Of a DNA stretch of 64,000 nucleotides, positions 16,814-25,633 are shown piece after piece; position 1 is the first letter of the stretch; the number at the start of each line of letters is the position of its first letter. The notes beneath the pieces are model-generated. The model was not told the origin of the DNA, did not search any database, and worked only from the letters and a program-made list of their open reading frames with translations. Made by a program: the position numbers and the translations under genes. The DNA lies in assembly GCF_018742245.1 (NCBI RefSeq), contig NZ_CP036132.1, positions 2,661,001-2,725,000 on the forward strand. The letters are read 5' to 3'. The stretch is from Bacillus mycoides. Lineage in GTDB: Bacteria; Bacillota; Bacilli; Bacillales; Bacillaceae_G.

Positions 16814-18550
16814 TCAAGCTTTAAACCATATATCGTAATAATCAATCCAGCCTTGTGAATTAATCATTACATTTTGTATTTTTTCGTGTGAACTTACTCG
16901 CTGTTTATTACGATATAAAGGAATGATATGTATTTCACGTAACAGTGTGCCCTCAATATCGCGTAACAGTGTCACCCGTTTCTCTAATTGATTTTCTGTA
17001 AAATAAGGCTGCAATACTTCGTTAAAGTTTATATTGCTATGCTGATGAATAAAGCTGTTTTTTGTAAGAAACATATATAGTAAACTATCTTCTATCCGTT
17101 CGCTAATTGTCGCACTATCGTGCATTATATCAGCCTTTTGTATCGTACTCATTTGCAATAACTCTTCTTGTTCAAGAAACTCAATATCAATTTTAATTCC
17201 GTATTTTGCACATTCTTTTTGTATCCAATGCGCATCTTCAACGTGATCTTGCCCTGTAAATGTATATAATCGCAGTGTTTCATTACGGTAAGAGCTGCAT
17301 TTAATAAGTGTATGTATATCCCTGTTAATTTGAATTGTACCGTTCTTTGTAAGTACTAATTCCTCCGCTACTTCTCCGCGCTCTCCTTGTAATTCTTCAA
17401 CAATTTTATTACCATGAATAATTTTATATAAAGCTCTACGAAACATCACATTTTGCATAGGTCCTTCTTTTGCAGTATTTAACGTAATGTAAGTTACATT
17501 CGACTCAAGTCTAGATACTTCTTTATGATGGTTTTCTATATTTTTATAACGTGCTTTCGCTAATATATCGCACGTATTAACTCTGTGCTCTACATTCCAT
17601 AATTCAATTCGGTCGAGAAAAGGTCGCTCGCGAAAATATAAATCATTTGCTTCTAATACGAATACATCCTCATTCTTTTCACATAACCGAAACGGTCCAG
17701 TACCGATTAACTTCCCGTCTTCATCTTCATTTACAATCGAACACTGTTCTGTACTTAAAGCATGTAAAAACAACTTATTATCTGTAGATAAACGAATCTG
17801 CACAATATAGTCATCAAGAATATGTAAACTTTCAACGTGCTGTAACATCCAAGCATGTGGATTATTTTTCGCTTTCAAGAATCGTTTAAATGTCTGTTCA
17901 ACATCATAAACGGTTAGTTCTTTTTTATTATGAAATTGAACACCTTTTCGTAAGTAGAAGGTCCATATATATTTCTGGTCATCATATTCCCAATAAAACG
18001 CAAGTCTTGGCTCTACACTGTTTGTATTTCCGTCTACATACACTAATGTGTCGTATATATGTTTTACCATATGACATTCCGAACGCATCGTAGCGTATAC
18101 AGGGTCTAATGCAATATCTAGATTCATTTGCACTTGCAAACGTAGCACATCTTTTCTTCCTTGGGACGTCCTCTCAACTTGATAACCGAATATCGAATCT
18201 ATCCAAGTTTGAAATTGAGTTTGAAGCGATGGGAAATCTGAGCTATACCTTTCAATAAATGCACTCCCGCTTTTTACATCCCCTTGTTTCGTTATTTCTT
18301 TTCCTCTTTCTAAAATTAAAGAAAGTGGATGTTTTTGAAATAACAACTTTGAACGATTCCCTCTCCCTCGGCCTGGAAACCACATAATCCAATTTAATTC
18401 TTCTAATTTTTTTATGATTAATTTACTATTTCGCTCTGTACAAAATAAAGTTTCAGATATATTTTGTATTGTTATTTCTAATCTTTCGTCCTCTGCTCTC
18501 CCTTTTCCATACTGGAGCCAAAGGTGCATATATTGCTCCAAAATAGTCAT
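16814..18550 (-). CDS. SgrR-family regulator with solute-binding domain
   Basis: A 578-residue fusion. Residues 1-110 form the SgrR-type winged helix (LEITIQNISETLFCTERNSK, then WIMWFPGRGRGNRSKLLF). The rest is a family 5 extracellular-type solute-binding domain (LDIALDPVYATMR, YIWTFYLRKGVQFHNKKELT, GTGPFRLCEKNED) used inside the cell as a ligand sensor. I start at the ATG at 18550 with AGGGGG seven bases upstream; a longer frame reaches 18625 without a good site. It is divergent from the MFS gene 101 bp away, a common regulator-target layout, so it probably controls that pump. In SgrR the ligand is a sugar phosphate; here it is unknown. Confidence 0.8.
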   Translation of the reverse strand: MTILEQYMHLWLQYGKGRAEDERLEITIQNISETLFCTERNSKLIIKKLEELNWIMWFPGRGRGNRSKLLFQKHPLSLILERGKEITKQGDVKSGSAFIERYSSDFPSLQTQFQTWIDSIFGYQVERTSQGRKDVLRLQVQMNLDIALDPVYATMRSECHMVKHIYDTLVYVDGNTNSVEPRLAFYWEYDDQKYIWTFYLRKGVQFHNKKELTVYDVEQTFKRFLKAKNNPHAWMLQHVESLHILDDYIVQIRLSTDNKLFLHALSTEQCSIVNEDEDGKLIGTGPFRLCEKNEDVFVLEANDLYFRERPFLDRIELWNVEHRVNTCDILAKARYKNIENHHKEVSRLESNVTYITLNTAKEGPMQNVMFRRALYKIIHGNKIVEELQGERGEVAEELVLTKNGTIQINRDIHTLIKCSSYRNETLRLYTFTGQDHVEDAHWIQKECAKYGIKIDIEFLEQEELLQMSTIQKADIMHDSATISERIEDSLLYMFLTKNSFIHQHSNINFNEVLQPYFTENQLEKRVTLLRDIEGTLLREIHIIPLYRNKQRVSSHEKIQNVMINSQGWIDYYDIWFKA

Positions 18551-18651
18551 AAAACGCCCCCTAAAAGATGAAAAATCTTCCTCTTTCATTCTACCCTTTT
18601 TCATTTCTAGCTTCCATCTTATCATTTCAATATAGAGAGGAGGAATTAAAA

Positions 18652-19857
18652 ATGAATCACCTTTTAAAACGTTATAATAAGCCCATCCTCATTCGGTTGT
18701 TCGGTGAATTGTTAGTCCGAACGACTGAGGCGATGTTAGCTATCATTTTTATTGTTCACGTTAATAAAGCTTTAAATGGTAATGTCATAGTTACAATGCT
18801 TCTTTTCGGATTACAGCCTCTCGCTGATATTGTGTTTACATTAATCGCTGGGGGTGTAACAGATAAATACGGCCGAAAGAAAATAATGTTACTCGGATTA
18901 CTTTTACAAGCTTTTGCCGTAAGCGGATTCGTTTTTGCTGAAACGGTCGCCTTTTTCGCCTTATTGTATGTAGTTAATGGTATTGGCCGCTCTTTATATA
19001 TTCCGGCACAGCGCGCACAAATCGCTGACTTAACGAAGAAAGAACAACAGGCAGAAATATTTGCTGTTCTGCATACTACTGGAGCGATTGGCTCTGTAAT
19101 CGGACCATTAATTGGTGCCTTTTTCTATACTAGTCACCCTGAATATTTATTTATTTTGCAAGGTGTAGCCCTTACGCTATATGCTATTCTCGTTTGGACG
19201 CAGCTTCCTGAAACTGCTCCACTTTTAAGCGACAATGAAAAAATGAAAGAAGTATATTCGCCAAAACAATTTATTTCGAAACATTATGCTGTATTTGGGC
19301 TCATGGTTTCTACGCTACCGATTAGTTTTTTCTACGCTCAAACCGAATCGAATTATCGTATATTCGCTGAAAGTGTATTTCCAAATTTTCTATTCATACT
19401 TGTATTTATCTCAACTTGTAAAGCTGTCATGGAAGTTATTCTCCAGATTTTCCTTGTGAAATGGTCTGAACGATTTTCTATGCCTAAAATCATTGTTATT
19501 TCCTATACTTGCTATACGTTAGCTGCGATTGGCTACGGCTATTCCACAACAATATGGTCATTATTCTTCACATTACTCTTTTTAGTAATTGGGGAAAGTA
19601 TCGCATTGAATCACTTACTGCGATTCGTTTCACAAATAGCTCCAAGTCATAGTCGCGGATTATATTTTTCTATATACGGTATACATTGGGATATTTCAAG
19701 AACTTGCGGGCCTTTTGTAGGAGCATTGTTATTAAGCAAATTAAGCGGTAGTACTCTATTTTATATTTGTGCCTTCTTATTAATAATTGGCGGTATCATT
19801 CAATCTGTTTTTGTTCAATCGTTAGAAAGAAACAAAGCAAAAGAGCTGTCCCTATAG
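18652..19857 (+). CDS. MFS transporter (12-TMS), partner of the SgrR-like regulator
   Basis: A 401-residue transporter with motif A GGVTDKYGRKKIMLLG between TM2 and TM3 and about twelve membrane segments. The ATG at 18652 has GAGGAGG eight bases upstream; the in-frame extension to 18568 overlaps the promoter of the divergent regulator. It resembles YceL/MdtH-like sugar or drug efflux carriers often found beside SgrR genes. Its terminator stem overlaps the last codons and the stop. Confidence 0.8.
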   Translation: MNHLLKRYNKPILIRLFGELLVRTTEAMLAIIFIVHVNKALNGNVIVTMLLFGLQPLADIVFTLIAGGVTDKYGRKKIMLLGLLLQAFAVSGFVFAETVAFFALLYVVNGIGRSLYIPAQRAQIADLTKKEQQAEIFAVLHTTGAIGSVIGPLIGAFFYTSHPEYLFILQGVALTLYAILVWTQLPETAPLLSDNEKMKEVYSPKQFISKHYAVFGLMVSTLPISFFYAQTESNYRIFAESVFPNFLFILVFISTCKAVMEVILQIFLVKWSERFSMPKIIVISYTCYTLAAIGYGYSTTIWSLFFTLLFLVIGESIALNHLLRFVSQIAPSHSRGLYFSIYGIHWDISRTCGPFVGALLLSKLSGSTLFYICAFLLIIGGIIQSVFVQSLERNKAKELSL

Positions 19858-19869
19858 GAACAGCTCTTT
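19839..19869. terminator. Bidirectional terminator overlapping the MFS stop codon
   Basis: Inverted repeat AAAGAGCTGT / ACAGCTCTTT centred on the TAG stop; it serves the MFS gene and the converging lipoprotein gene. Confidence 0.8.
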
Positions 19870-19872
19870 CAT

Positions 19873-20574
19873 TTAACCCGCCATTTTATTAATACTATCC
19901 TCCGGTGAAAACACAGAAATATGATGTACTTTACCAGTTGAATTTGGAATAACGAATTTCAATTCAAACTGGTTATTTACTTTATAAACGTAGATTTTGT
20001 CATTACCATTTACTTTAATCGACGTCGGTTTTCCTAAAGCCTTTTCTATTTCTTGTAACGTAATCACCTTAAGTTCTGAATGGTAAGATCGCACGTCAAA
20101 AACTTGTGATCCTTTATTAAAGCCAAATGCAACATTTTTATTTGTAAAAGTCGCATACGTCCCGTTCCCTGCTTGATCAGTTTCATCTGCTTTTCCCCAC
20201 GCTTTTTCTATTTCCTCGATGTCACCGGTATGTGCTGCATATGGTACATCAGGTACTTTACCTTCTTTCGCTTGCTCAAATAAATCTTTTACATGGTTAA
20301 TTGATTTTTGATTAAGCACTGTATTCTTCGTATTAGACTCCGTTGAAGGTTTTACCGAATCTTGACCTTTTGGTTTTTCCATAGGTTTTTTCTCTGTTTT
20401 TGGAGCGGTGTCCTCATTCTTTTTACTCGTTTCTGACGTATCGCTCTTTTTTTCTGTACTATTTTCTGATGTTGAATTCGTTTGTTTCTTTTCCTCAGCG
20501 TTATTACACGCGGTTAAAGCCGCTACACACGTTAAAGTTAGGAACAATATAAGCACTTTCATATATATTTTCAT
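19873..20574 (-). CDS. DUF4309 (YjgB-like) lipoprotein
   Basis: A 233-residue exported protein. A signal peptide ends in the lipobox VAALTAC, so the Cys near residue 23 is lipidated. A low-complexity linker of Lys, Thr, Ser and Glu spans about residues 27-80. The folded domain (VKDLFEQAKEGKVPDVPYAA, IEEIEKAWGKADE, VITLQEIEKALGKPT) matches DUF4309/YjgB proteins, whose biochemical role is unknown. GGGAGG precedes the ATG. A decayed gene lies 27 bp upstream on the same strand. Confidence 0.8.
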   Translation of the reverse strand: MKIYMKVLILFLTLTCVAALTACNNAEEKKQTNSTSENSTEKKSDTSETSKKNEDTAPKTEKKPMEKPKGQDSVKPSTESNTKNTVLNQKSINHVKDLFEQAKEGKVPDVPYAAHTGDIEEIEKAWGKADETDQAGNGTYATFTNKNVAFGFNKGSQVFDVRSYHSELKVITLQEIEKALGKPTSIKVNGNDKIYVYKVNNQFELKFVIPNSTGKVHHISVFSPEDSINKMAG

Positions 20575-20601
20575 AATTTTCAGCCTCCCTCTTCAACATA
20601 T

Positions 20602-20815
20602 TCACTTTTGCAACCATTCCATAACACTGTCCTTTAAATTATTTTTAGTCCATAAAGTAAGTGCTTCCGTTTCTCCGAAAGTATGGACCATATACTCTAT
20701 ATATGATGTTCCTAAAAAATAACCGAGTCAGTTGTATCCGAAATAATACGAATGTCTTCTAGTTTTTTAGGATACTTTTTAATTGCACTAGAAAGACGTT
20801 CTTCCGTCTTAGGAC
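20602..20815 (-). pseudogene. C-terminal remnant of a lost gene (peptidase-like helix motif)
   Basis: The minus strand encodes KTEERLSSAIKKYPKKLEDI and on to a stop. A second frame then continues GYFLGTSYIEYMVHTFGETE, ALTLWTKNNLKDSVMEWLQK and a proper stop. The GTSYIEYMV..FGE..L pattern is typical of the C-terminal helices of gluzincin-type (peptidase MA/M1-like) proteins. A frame change is needed to join the parts and no start exists, so this is a decayed gene end. Confidence 0.5.
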
Positions 20816-20818
20816 ATT

Positions 20819-20847
20819 AAAAAAGCTGTCCTATTTAAGGACAGCTT
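20819..20847 (-). terminator. Terminator of the acidic protein gene at 20861
   Basis: Stem AAGCTGTCC / GGACAGCTT followed on the minus strand by six T residues. Confidence 0.85.
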
Positions 20848-20860
20848 CAAATATGTATTT

Positions 20861-21256
20861 TTACACTTCGATTGATTTACCATCTTCAACGATATGGTAA
20901 AGTAAATGTGCTAAATGATGAATTGGACCATTTTCTTCCTCTTCTTCATTTGTTTCACCTTGGAATTCAAGATCATTTAAGTATAGTGCTAAAAATTGAT
21001 AGAACAATTTCAAATCAAATCCGTAGCAAGCACTTGGTTCTTCATGATCTCCTTCATATTGTAACATTAAGTATTGCTCGTTTCCTTCTGCATCTTCAGC
21101 ATCAAAGAATACGAAGAAACCAACGTTTGTATCTAAATCAAATAGATGACGAGTACCTTTTTCTGTTGCTTTATCGAAGTCCTCTTCACTTAATTTATAT
21201 ACTGTTGTTGCCTTTGCATTATCCTCTTGATGAAAATTTACTGTAAATGATTTCAA
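20861..21256 (-). CDS. Acidic cytosolic protein of unknown function
   Basis: A 131-residue acidic protein (NEEEEENGPIHHLAHLLYHI near the C-terminus) with no signal peptide or known domain. The start is a TTG at 21256 with AGGAGGT seven bases upstream; the frame extends upstream but without a better site. It is flanked by its own terminator. No function can be assigned. Confidence 0.65.
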   Translation of the reverse strand: MKSFTVNFHQEDNAKATTVYKLSEEDFDKATEKGTRHLFDLDTNVGFFVFFDAEDAEGNEQYLMLQYEGDHEEPSACYGFDLKLFYQFLALYLNDLEFQGETNEEEEENGPIHHLAHLLYHIVEDGKSIEV

Positions 21257-21349
21257 TGCTGACACCTCCTGATTGTATAAAAGTAGCATAACAGATTAAA
21301 CAACATAATACAAAGGGACTGCTCACAAATGTAAACAGCCCCTTACTAT

Positions 21350-21592
21350 TTATTTCCGTATAGCTCGTAATAAGAAGCTCACAATGAAAATTAATATGAC
21401 CGCACCTATTAAAGCTGGAATAATTGCAAATCCGCCAATAACAGGACCGAATTTACCAAGTAACAACGAACCAAGCCAAGAACCGATAATACCAGCAATA
21501 ATATTACCAATTACACCGCCCGGTACATCCTTTCCAGTGATCAGACTTGCAAACCATCCTAAAATACCACCGACGATTAAATACCAAATCAT
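21350..21592 (-). CDS. GlsB/YeaQ/YmgE-family small membrane protein
   Basis: An 80-residue integral membrane protein with three Gly-rich transmembrane helices (YLIVGGILGWFASLITG, GNIIAGIIGSWLGSLLLG, IPALIGAVILIFIVSFLL). This is the transglycosylase-associated/GlsB family, linked to general stress in Gram-positives. The ATG at 21592 has AAGGAGG eight bases upstream; the longer frame is not used. It is probably stress-induced, but I did not identify a sigma-B promoter. Confidence 0.85.
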   Translation of the reverse strand: MIWYLIVGGILGWFASLITGKDVPGGVIGNIIAGIIGSWLGSLLLGKFGPVIGGFAIIPALIGAVILIFIVSFLLRAIRK

Positions 21593-21715
21593 ATATTTAC
21601 CTCCTTTATTTTTGAACAATAAAATTATAATCAGAAACAATTGCTTACCATTAGTTATGTTACATTTTTCATAAGTTATTCGTCTTATGAAAATCATTCA
21701 AGTCTGCTCAACATA

Positions 21716-22681
21716 TTAAGGACAATCTGGCTTCAATATTGTTCTCATAAATTCGTCTTTAAACGCTTGATAATTAAATTCAACGGCAATTCTTTGTATA
21801 GGACGATTATCAAACGTCGTTGGCTCAGCTATTCTTCTAAAATCTGCAACACTTTGCCCTCTCGTTACATCATTTGTCGTACTTATCCAAACTGCTGATT
21901 TTTTATATTCAAAAATATCATCATTTATAAATGAAATGAACGGAAGTAAATCGTGAATCGGACTCCCAGCAATACCTGGATATTCTTTTTTGTAAAAGTT
22001 TTTGTAATAAAAATCGATCATTGGCTTAATAAGTTTCGCCTGTCCTGTTCCTTCTTTATCAATAGTATCGACCATTTCAGGAGTAATAAGTGCTTCTTGC
22101 GTTACATTTAACGGGTATATAGTAGCATTTTGCGCATATTTCATAACGATATTCGCGGCAATTGGATCGCCGTAAAAATTAGCTTCTGATACAGGTGTAA
22201 CATTACCCGGAAATAGAAAAGCACCGCCCATTATATAATAAGAACATACTCGATCCATTAAATTTGGGTACAATAAAAATAATGTTGCAAGTGTTGTTAA
22301 TCGTCCCGTCGCCACTATAATAATATCTTCTGGACAAGGCTCAATTAATTTAATCAATGCACAAAAATTTTCTCTTTCACAAATTCTCATTTTCGGTGGA
22401 ATAATTGGACCTAAACCGTGCTCCCCATGAATTTCAGGAAAAAATAAAGGTTCTTCAGCTGTCATCGGTCTACTGGCACCTTTAATGATTTTCACTTTTG
22501 TAGCATAGTATCTTTCTAAAAAATAAACATTTTCCGTTACAATTTCTCTTGATACATTTCCATACTCTGCAACGATACCTATAATATCTAATTTGCATGT
22601 TTTATTCGCATAAATTAACGTTACTGCATCATCAATACCAAAATCTCCGAAAAAGATTATTTTTTTATTAACTTTTCTCAC
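21716..22681 (-). CDS. Inosine/uridine-preferring nucleoside hydrolase family protein
   Basis: A 321-residue enzyme of the IunH family that hydrolyses the N-glycosidic bond of nucleosides. It has FGDFGIDDAVTLIYA at the N-terminus (the family calcium-site motif is DxDxGxDD; here the first Asp is Phe), IVATGRLTTLATLF, VTPVSEANFYGDPIAA and the C-terminal metal ligand region SPIHDLLPF. The best start is a GTG at 22681 with GGAGAGG close upstream; an upstream TTG at 22726 is possible. It is divergent from nothing and stands alone. Confidence 0.8.
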   Translation of the reverse strand: MRKVNKKIIFFGDFGIDDAVTLIYANKTCKLDIIGIVAEYGNVSREIVTENVYFLERYYATKVKIIKGASRPMTAEEPLFFPEIHGEHGLGPIIPPKMRICERENFCALIKLIEPCPEDIIIVATGRLTTLATLFLLYPNLMDRVCSYYIMGGAFLFPGNVTPVSEANFYGDPIAANIVMKYAQNATIYPLNVTQEALITPEMVDTIDKEGTGQAKLIKPMIDFYYKNFYKKEYPGIAGSPIHDLLPFISFINDDIFEYKKSAVWISTTNDVTRGQSVADFRRIAEPTTFDNRPIQRIAVEFNYQAFKDEFMRTILKPDCP

Positions 22682-22758
22682 CCCTCTCCAGCATAATCTA
22701 CTATCATTATTATGCAAAAAAGACAAGGCGGTGAAACGGAGATAATTAAAAAAGCCGC

Positions 22759-22947
22759 CTATTTATTGGCGACTTCAATCTTCTTATACGATAAATATGC
22801 TAGTACATTTTTGCTTGAATCATATTTCGGATTATTCCCTTTTCTCGGTTCTCTCATATGTGTTTTTTCAAACCCAGGAATGTCAGGCATTTTCTCTAAA
22901 AATTCAAGCATCTCTTCCTCAGTTCCCTCAATACGTACACGAATCAT
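22759..22947 (-). CDS. DUF3970 (YvzF-like) small protein
   Basis: A 62-residue protein beginning MIRVRIEGTEEEMLEFLEKM with a basic tail, matching the DUF3970/YvzF family found in Bacillus. The beta-alpha pattern suggests a small ferredoxin-like fold. A weak TTGAGGAATA segment provides the ribosome site. Function unknown. Confidence 0.75.
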   Translation of the reverse strand: MIRVRIEGTEEEMLEFLEKMPDIPGFEKTHMREPRKGNNPKYDSSKNVLAYLSYKKIEVANK

Positions 22948-23016
22948 TATTGCTATTCCTCAATTCTCATTTTATCTGTACTAAGTATATCGTACATCAG
23001 AAAGACTGCAAGAAAT

Positions 23017-23802
23017 TTATCTTTTTAATGTTGAACTTTTTTTACATACGAACAGTGCCATTTCAGTATAGAACGATTCTATTTTATTGTTTTCAAATTG
23101 AATTTTGAAGAATTCCTGCATTTCATTTGATGTTTTCATCATACACTCTGTTAACTTTACACGTTTTTGCATAGGTACATCCATCATATCGCACCACCAA
23201 TCAAAATCGAACTTCTTGTCAAAAGTATGACATAATTGCATTTGCAAACCATGCTTCTCTAATAAAGTAATCCATTCTGTTTTTTTCAAAGCTCGTTCAT
23301 GGCTCGGATCTCTCTTCTTTTCGATAAAGTTATAAAATGTATCAAATTCATTATTTTCTGGTGAAACGTTATCAATTAATATAAATAATCCATTATCTTC
23401 TAACGTTCGATTTACTTCAAAAATAAATTGCAAAGGATCAACAAAGTGATGTGCTGCAATTCGGCATGTAATTGTATCAAAAGATTCATCAGCAAATGGT
23501 AAATTTTCTGCATTTCCTGCTACAAATGATACATTTTCATGCCCGTTCCCTTCTATAAAACCTTTTGCTTTTTCTAACATTTTTTCTGTTAAATCAAGAG
23601 CGACTACCTCTTTAAACATTGGGGCTAACAAATTTGCAACATGTCCACCACCAGTAGCAATATCAAGAAGACGATTATTATGACGAGTTTCAACTTGCTG
23701 AACTACATATTGTAAATCCAGTCCTTTTGCATGAATTTTACTTTTCACATACTTCTCTGCATTACTACCAAATTGTTGTTTCACAAGTTCTTCTTTATTC
23801 AT
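23017..23802 (-). CDS. Class I SAM-dependent methyltransferase
   Basis: A 261-residue enzyme with the Rossmann SAM-binding motifs in order: LLDIATGGGHVANLLAP (motif I), VVALDLTEKMLEKAKG, VSFVAGNAENLPFADESFD (motifs II-III) and HHFVDPLQFIFEVNRTL. It resembles UbiE/YcgJ-like methyltransferases with an unknown acceptor. The ATG at 23802 is three codons inside the longest frame. It follows the small 24024-24362 gene across a terminator, so it is transcribed separately. Confidence 0.85.
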   Translation of the reverse strand: MNKEELVKQQFGSNAEKYVKSKIHAKGLDLQYVVQQVETRHNNRLLDIATGGGHVANLLAPMFKEVVALDLTEKMLEKAKGFIEGNGHENVSFVAGNAENLPFADESFDTITCRIAAHHFVDPLQFIFEVNRTLEDNGLFILIDNVSPENNEFDTFYNFIEKKRDPSHERALKKTEWITLLEKHGLQMQLCHTFDKKFDFDWWCDMMDVPMQKRVKLTECMMKTSNEMQEFFKIQFENNKIESFYTEMALFVCKKSSTLKR

Positions 23803-23942
23803 TTTTATCATCTTCTTTCTATAAAGTATTATATTTAATTTATAAGTTCTCTTTATATAATTTCAAATCCTCTTTTAGTCTCGTCTCTTCTATTAGAGAC
23901 CTGCTATCAAAAAATTTAACTCTTTTATTTTTAAGTACAAAA

Positions 23943-23974
23943 CAAAAAAGGTTATGGGAACTTATCCCACAACC
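23943..23974 (-). terminator. Terminator of the 24024-24362 gene
   Basis: Stem GGTTATGGGA / TCCCACAACC with one mismatch; a T-run follows on the minus strand. Confidence 0.75.
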
Positions 23975-24023
23975 CCACAAAGTATCTCTTATATTTGAGG
24001 ATCTTCTTACACGTCTAAATAAC

Positions 24024-24362
24024 TTAATCCCCCTGTAACTTCACAATAACTTCTACTTCGCTATTAGTAGCCTCTCTTGCATGCAATCCATATTGATCCA
24101 TGCCAATCCATATCCACCCAGGACTATCATAAAGAATATCTATGTTGAAATGCTCCAACTTAGTAAGTTCTGACCTAATAAATTTATTCCTACTAGCTAT
24201 TTGCTTATCAAGCAAACCATATTCTTTCCCATTTTCAAACAGTGCTATAATCTTTCCTGCAAGTGGATGTATACGAACAATAAAGTGATATTCCTTTTCA
24301 TTTATATTCGCCACAATCTTACTAGAATCAGGTACATCCCATCTAGAATTAGGCATATTCAT
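24024..24362 (-). CDS. Hypothetical protein
   Basis: A 112-residue cytoplasmic protein with no recognised domain; it includes ANINEKEYHFIVRIHPLAGK and ILYDSPGWIWIGMDQYGLHA. The ATG at 24362 is chosen because AAAGGAG lies nine bases upstream; twelve more codons are open before it. It is followed by its own terminator. Function unknown. Confidence 0.6.
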   Translation of the reverse strand: MNMPNSRWDVPDSSKIVANINEKEYHFIVRIHPLAGKIIALFENGKEYGLLDKQIASRNKFIRSELTKLEHFNIDILYDSPGWIWIGMDQYGLHAREATNSEVEVIVKLQGD

Positions 24363-24433
24363 ATCAATCAGCTCCTTTATTGGTTTCATTAACATCATAA
24401 CAGATGAATATTTAAATATTATTAATATAATGT

Positions 24434-24474
24434 AAAAAATATAAAAGCTGACTTCCCTTTAGAAATCAGCTTTT
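24434..24474 (-). terminator. Terminator of the 38-residue ORF
   Basis: Stem AAAAGCTGA / TCAGCTTTT, continued by an imperfect upper stem, with T-rich sequence after it on the minus strand. Confidence 0.7.
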
Positions 24475-24507
24475 ACACATTGTTTATCTTTAAATTTTCT
24501 ACAAATT

Positions 24508-24624
24508 TTATAATGTTTCTTTCTCTTCATCATTTCCGGAAACTAAATCTCCTAAAACATCCGCAGTAACTTCAACTACAAATTCACAAATCCCTGCTAC
24601 AACTTCTCCAATTACTTCCTCCAT
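24508..24624 (-). CDS. 38-residue acidic amphipathic microprotein
   Basis: ATG at 24624 is preceded at eight bases by a strong AGGAGG and the frame runs 38 codons to TAA. The peptide has a hydrophobic face (VIGEVVAGICEFVVEV), a VTADVLGDLVSG repeat-like middle and an acidic tail NDEEKETL. A terminator follows 34 bp after the stop, so this is a complete transcription unit. It could form an amphipathic helix at a membrane or interface, but no family is recognised. Confidence 0.65.
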   Translation of the reverse strand: MEEVIGEVVAGICEFVVEVTADVLGDLVSGNDEEKETL

Positions 24625-24846
24625 CTTTCTACCTCCTTGTTTTATGTAACTTATTTGTAGTATAGGAGATATTGGTTAATTTTAACTATCGTTAAAGGTG
24701 ACAAAAACATTACAGATTTGTAAGCTGTTTCAATGTTTTTTTGAATTTATACTTCTTCCCTTTGAAACTTTAAGTATTATTAACAACCAGATAGGTCATC
24801 ATAATAGAAAGTATTTAAGAATCCTAATTTAAAGGAGGCGTGTAAA

Positions 24847-24999
24847 ATATACTACGTAAAATTAATTAAAGGTCAATCTTTCTATGCTTTTGATCATCGT
24901 TTCTTAATATCTCAAGAAGAAGCGGTTTCGGAAAAAATTTTTAATTACTTACGCCGTAATGAATTCTTTGAAGTGCGTAAAGAAGAATATTCTGCCTAA
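24847..24999 (+). CDS. 50-residue microprotein with AUA at the start position
   Basis: The frame begins ATA-TAC-TAC eight bases after a perfect AAAGGAGG and runs 50 codons: IYYVKLIKGQSFYAFDHRFL, then basic and acidic residues to EVRKEEYSA. No ATG, GTG or TTG exists in frame between the upstream TAG (24805) and this codon. A perfect terminator follows. Codon content and the clean ends mark it as a real gene; either AUA is used for initiation at low level or the start codon was mutated from ATG. Confidence 0.6.
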   Translation: MYYVKLIKGQSFYAFDHRFLISQEEAVSEKIFNYLRRNEFFEVRKEEYSA

Positions 25000-25009
25000 T
25001 GTACAAACA

Positions 25010-25056
25010 GCATCAAGAAACAACTCACAGTATTGTGATTCTTTCTTGATGCTTTT
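25010..25056 (+). terminator. Terminator of the AUA-start ORF
   Basis: Perfect 11-bp stem GCATCAAGAAA / TTTCTTGATGC followed by TTTT. Confidence 0.85.
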
Positions 25057-25168
25057 ATATTATCGCCCTATATTCAACTTTATTCTCAATTCTATTAACA
25101 TCTTCTAGTATATGTCCAAGCTAATTCATCGTTACTTTCATATTTTAGTATATGAGGAGGTGACGAAC

Positions 25169-25603
25169 ATGACTCATATCATTGATTACCAAGCTACTCA
25201 ACCAATAAATAAAACGGGTGAAACAACTTTTGCAATTCCCCATTCCCCAAATAAAGCAATTCTAGCAAATATTAAATTGAAAATTTCAAGAAGCGATTCA
25301 CGTAATAATCGAGTAGAATTAATCGCTACAGTTGGAGTTGAAGGTATAACTGAGATTTCACAAGTTTTATTCCGAATTTTCCGTGACAATACAGAAATCT
25401 TCAACGCTCAAGTAGGAATTGAATCTACAGATTCTGAGCAATTTTACGCGCAAACATTTCAAGCTATAGATCAAAATGTTAGCTGCGGGACTCACGAATA
25501 TTCATTAACTGTAGAAAACCTTACTAGTGGTGCAAGTGCAGATGTTGTTGGTCCACTATCTTTTAGCGGTTTAGCTATTGGACAAGATCATAAGTGTTGC
25601 TAA
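25169..25603 (+). CDS. exsC: Exosporium protein (ExsC-like)
   Basis: A 144-residue protein without signal peptide: MTHIIDYQATQPINKTGETT, then a beta-rich domain (VELIATVGVEGITEIS, VLFRIFRDNTEIFNAQVG, THEYSLTVENLTSGASADVV) ending DHKCC. This agrees with my memory of B. cereus exosporium protein C; the fold looks like a jelly-roll of the TNF-like kind seen in exosporium proteins. The ATG at 25169 has AGGAGGTGA upstream; a longer frame from 25112 is not needed. A CATATTTTA box at 25139-25147 resembles a SigK -10 element, in keeping with mother-cell expression. The gene name is tentative. Confidence 0.55.
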   Translation: MTHIIDYQATQPINKTGETTFAIPHSPNKAILANIKLKISRSDSRNNRVELIATVGVEGITEISQVLFRIFRDNTEIFNAQVGIESTDSEQFYAQTFQAIDQNVSCGTHEYSLTVENLTSGASADVVGPLSFSGLAIGQDHKCC

Positions 25604-25633
25604 AAGAATCTAGTGTTTGATGTTGCATTTGAG

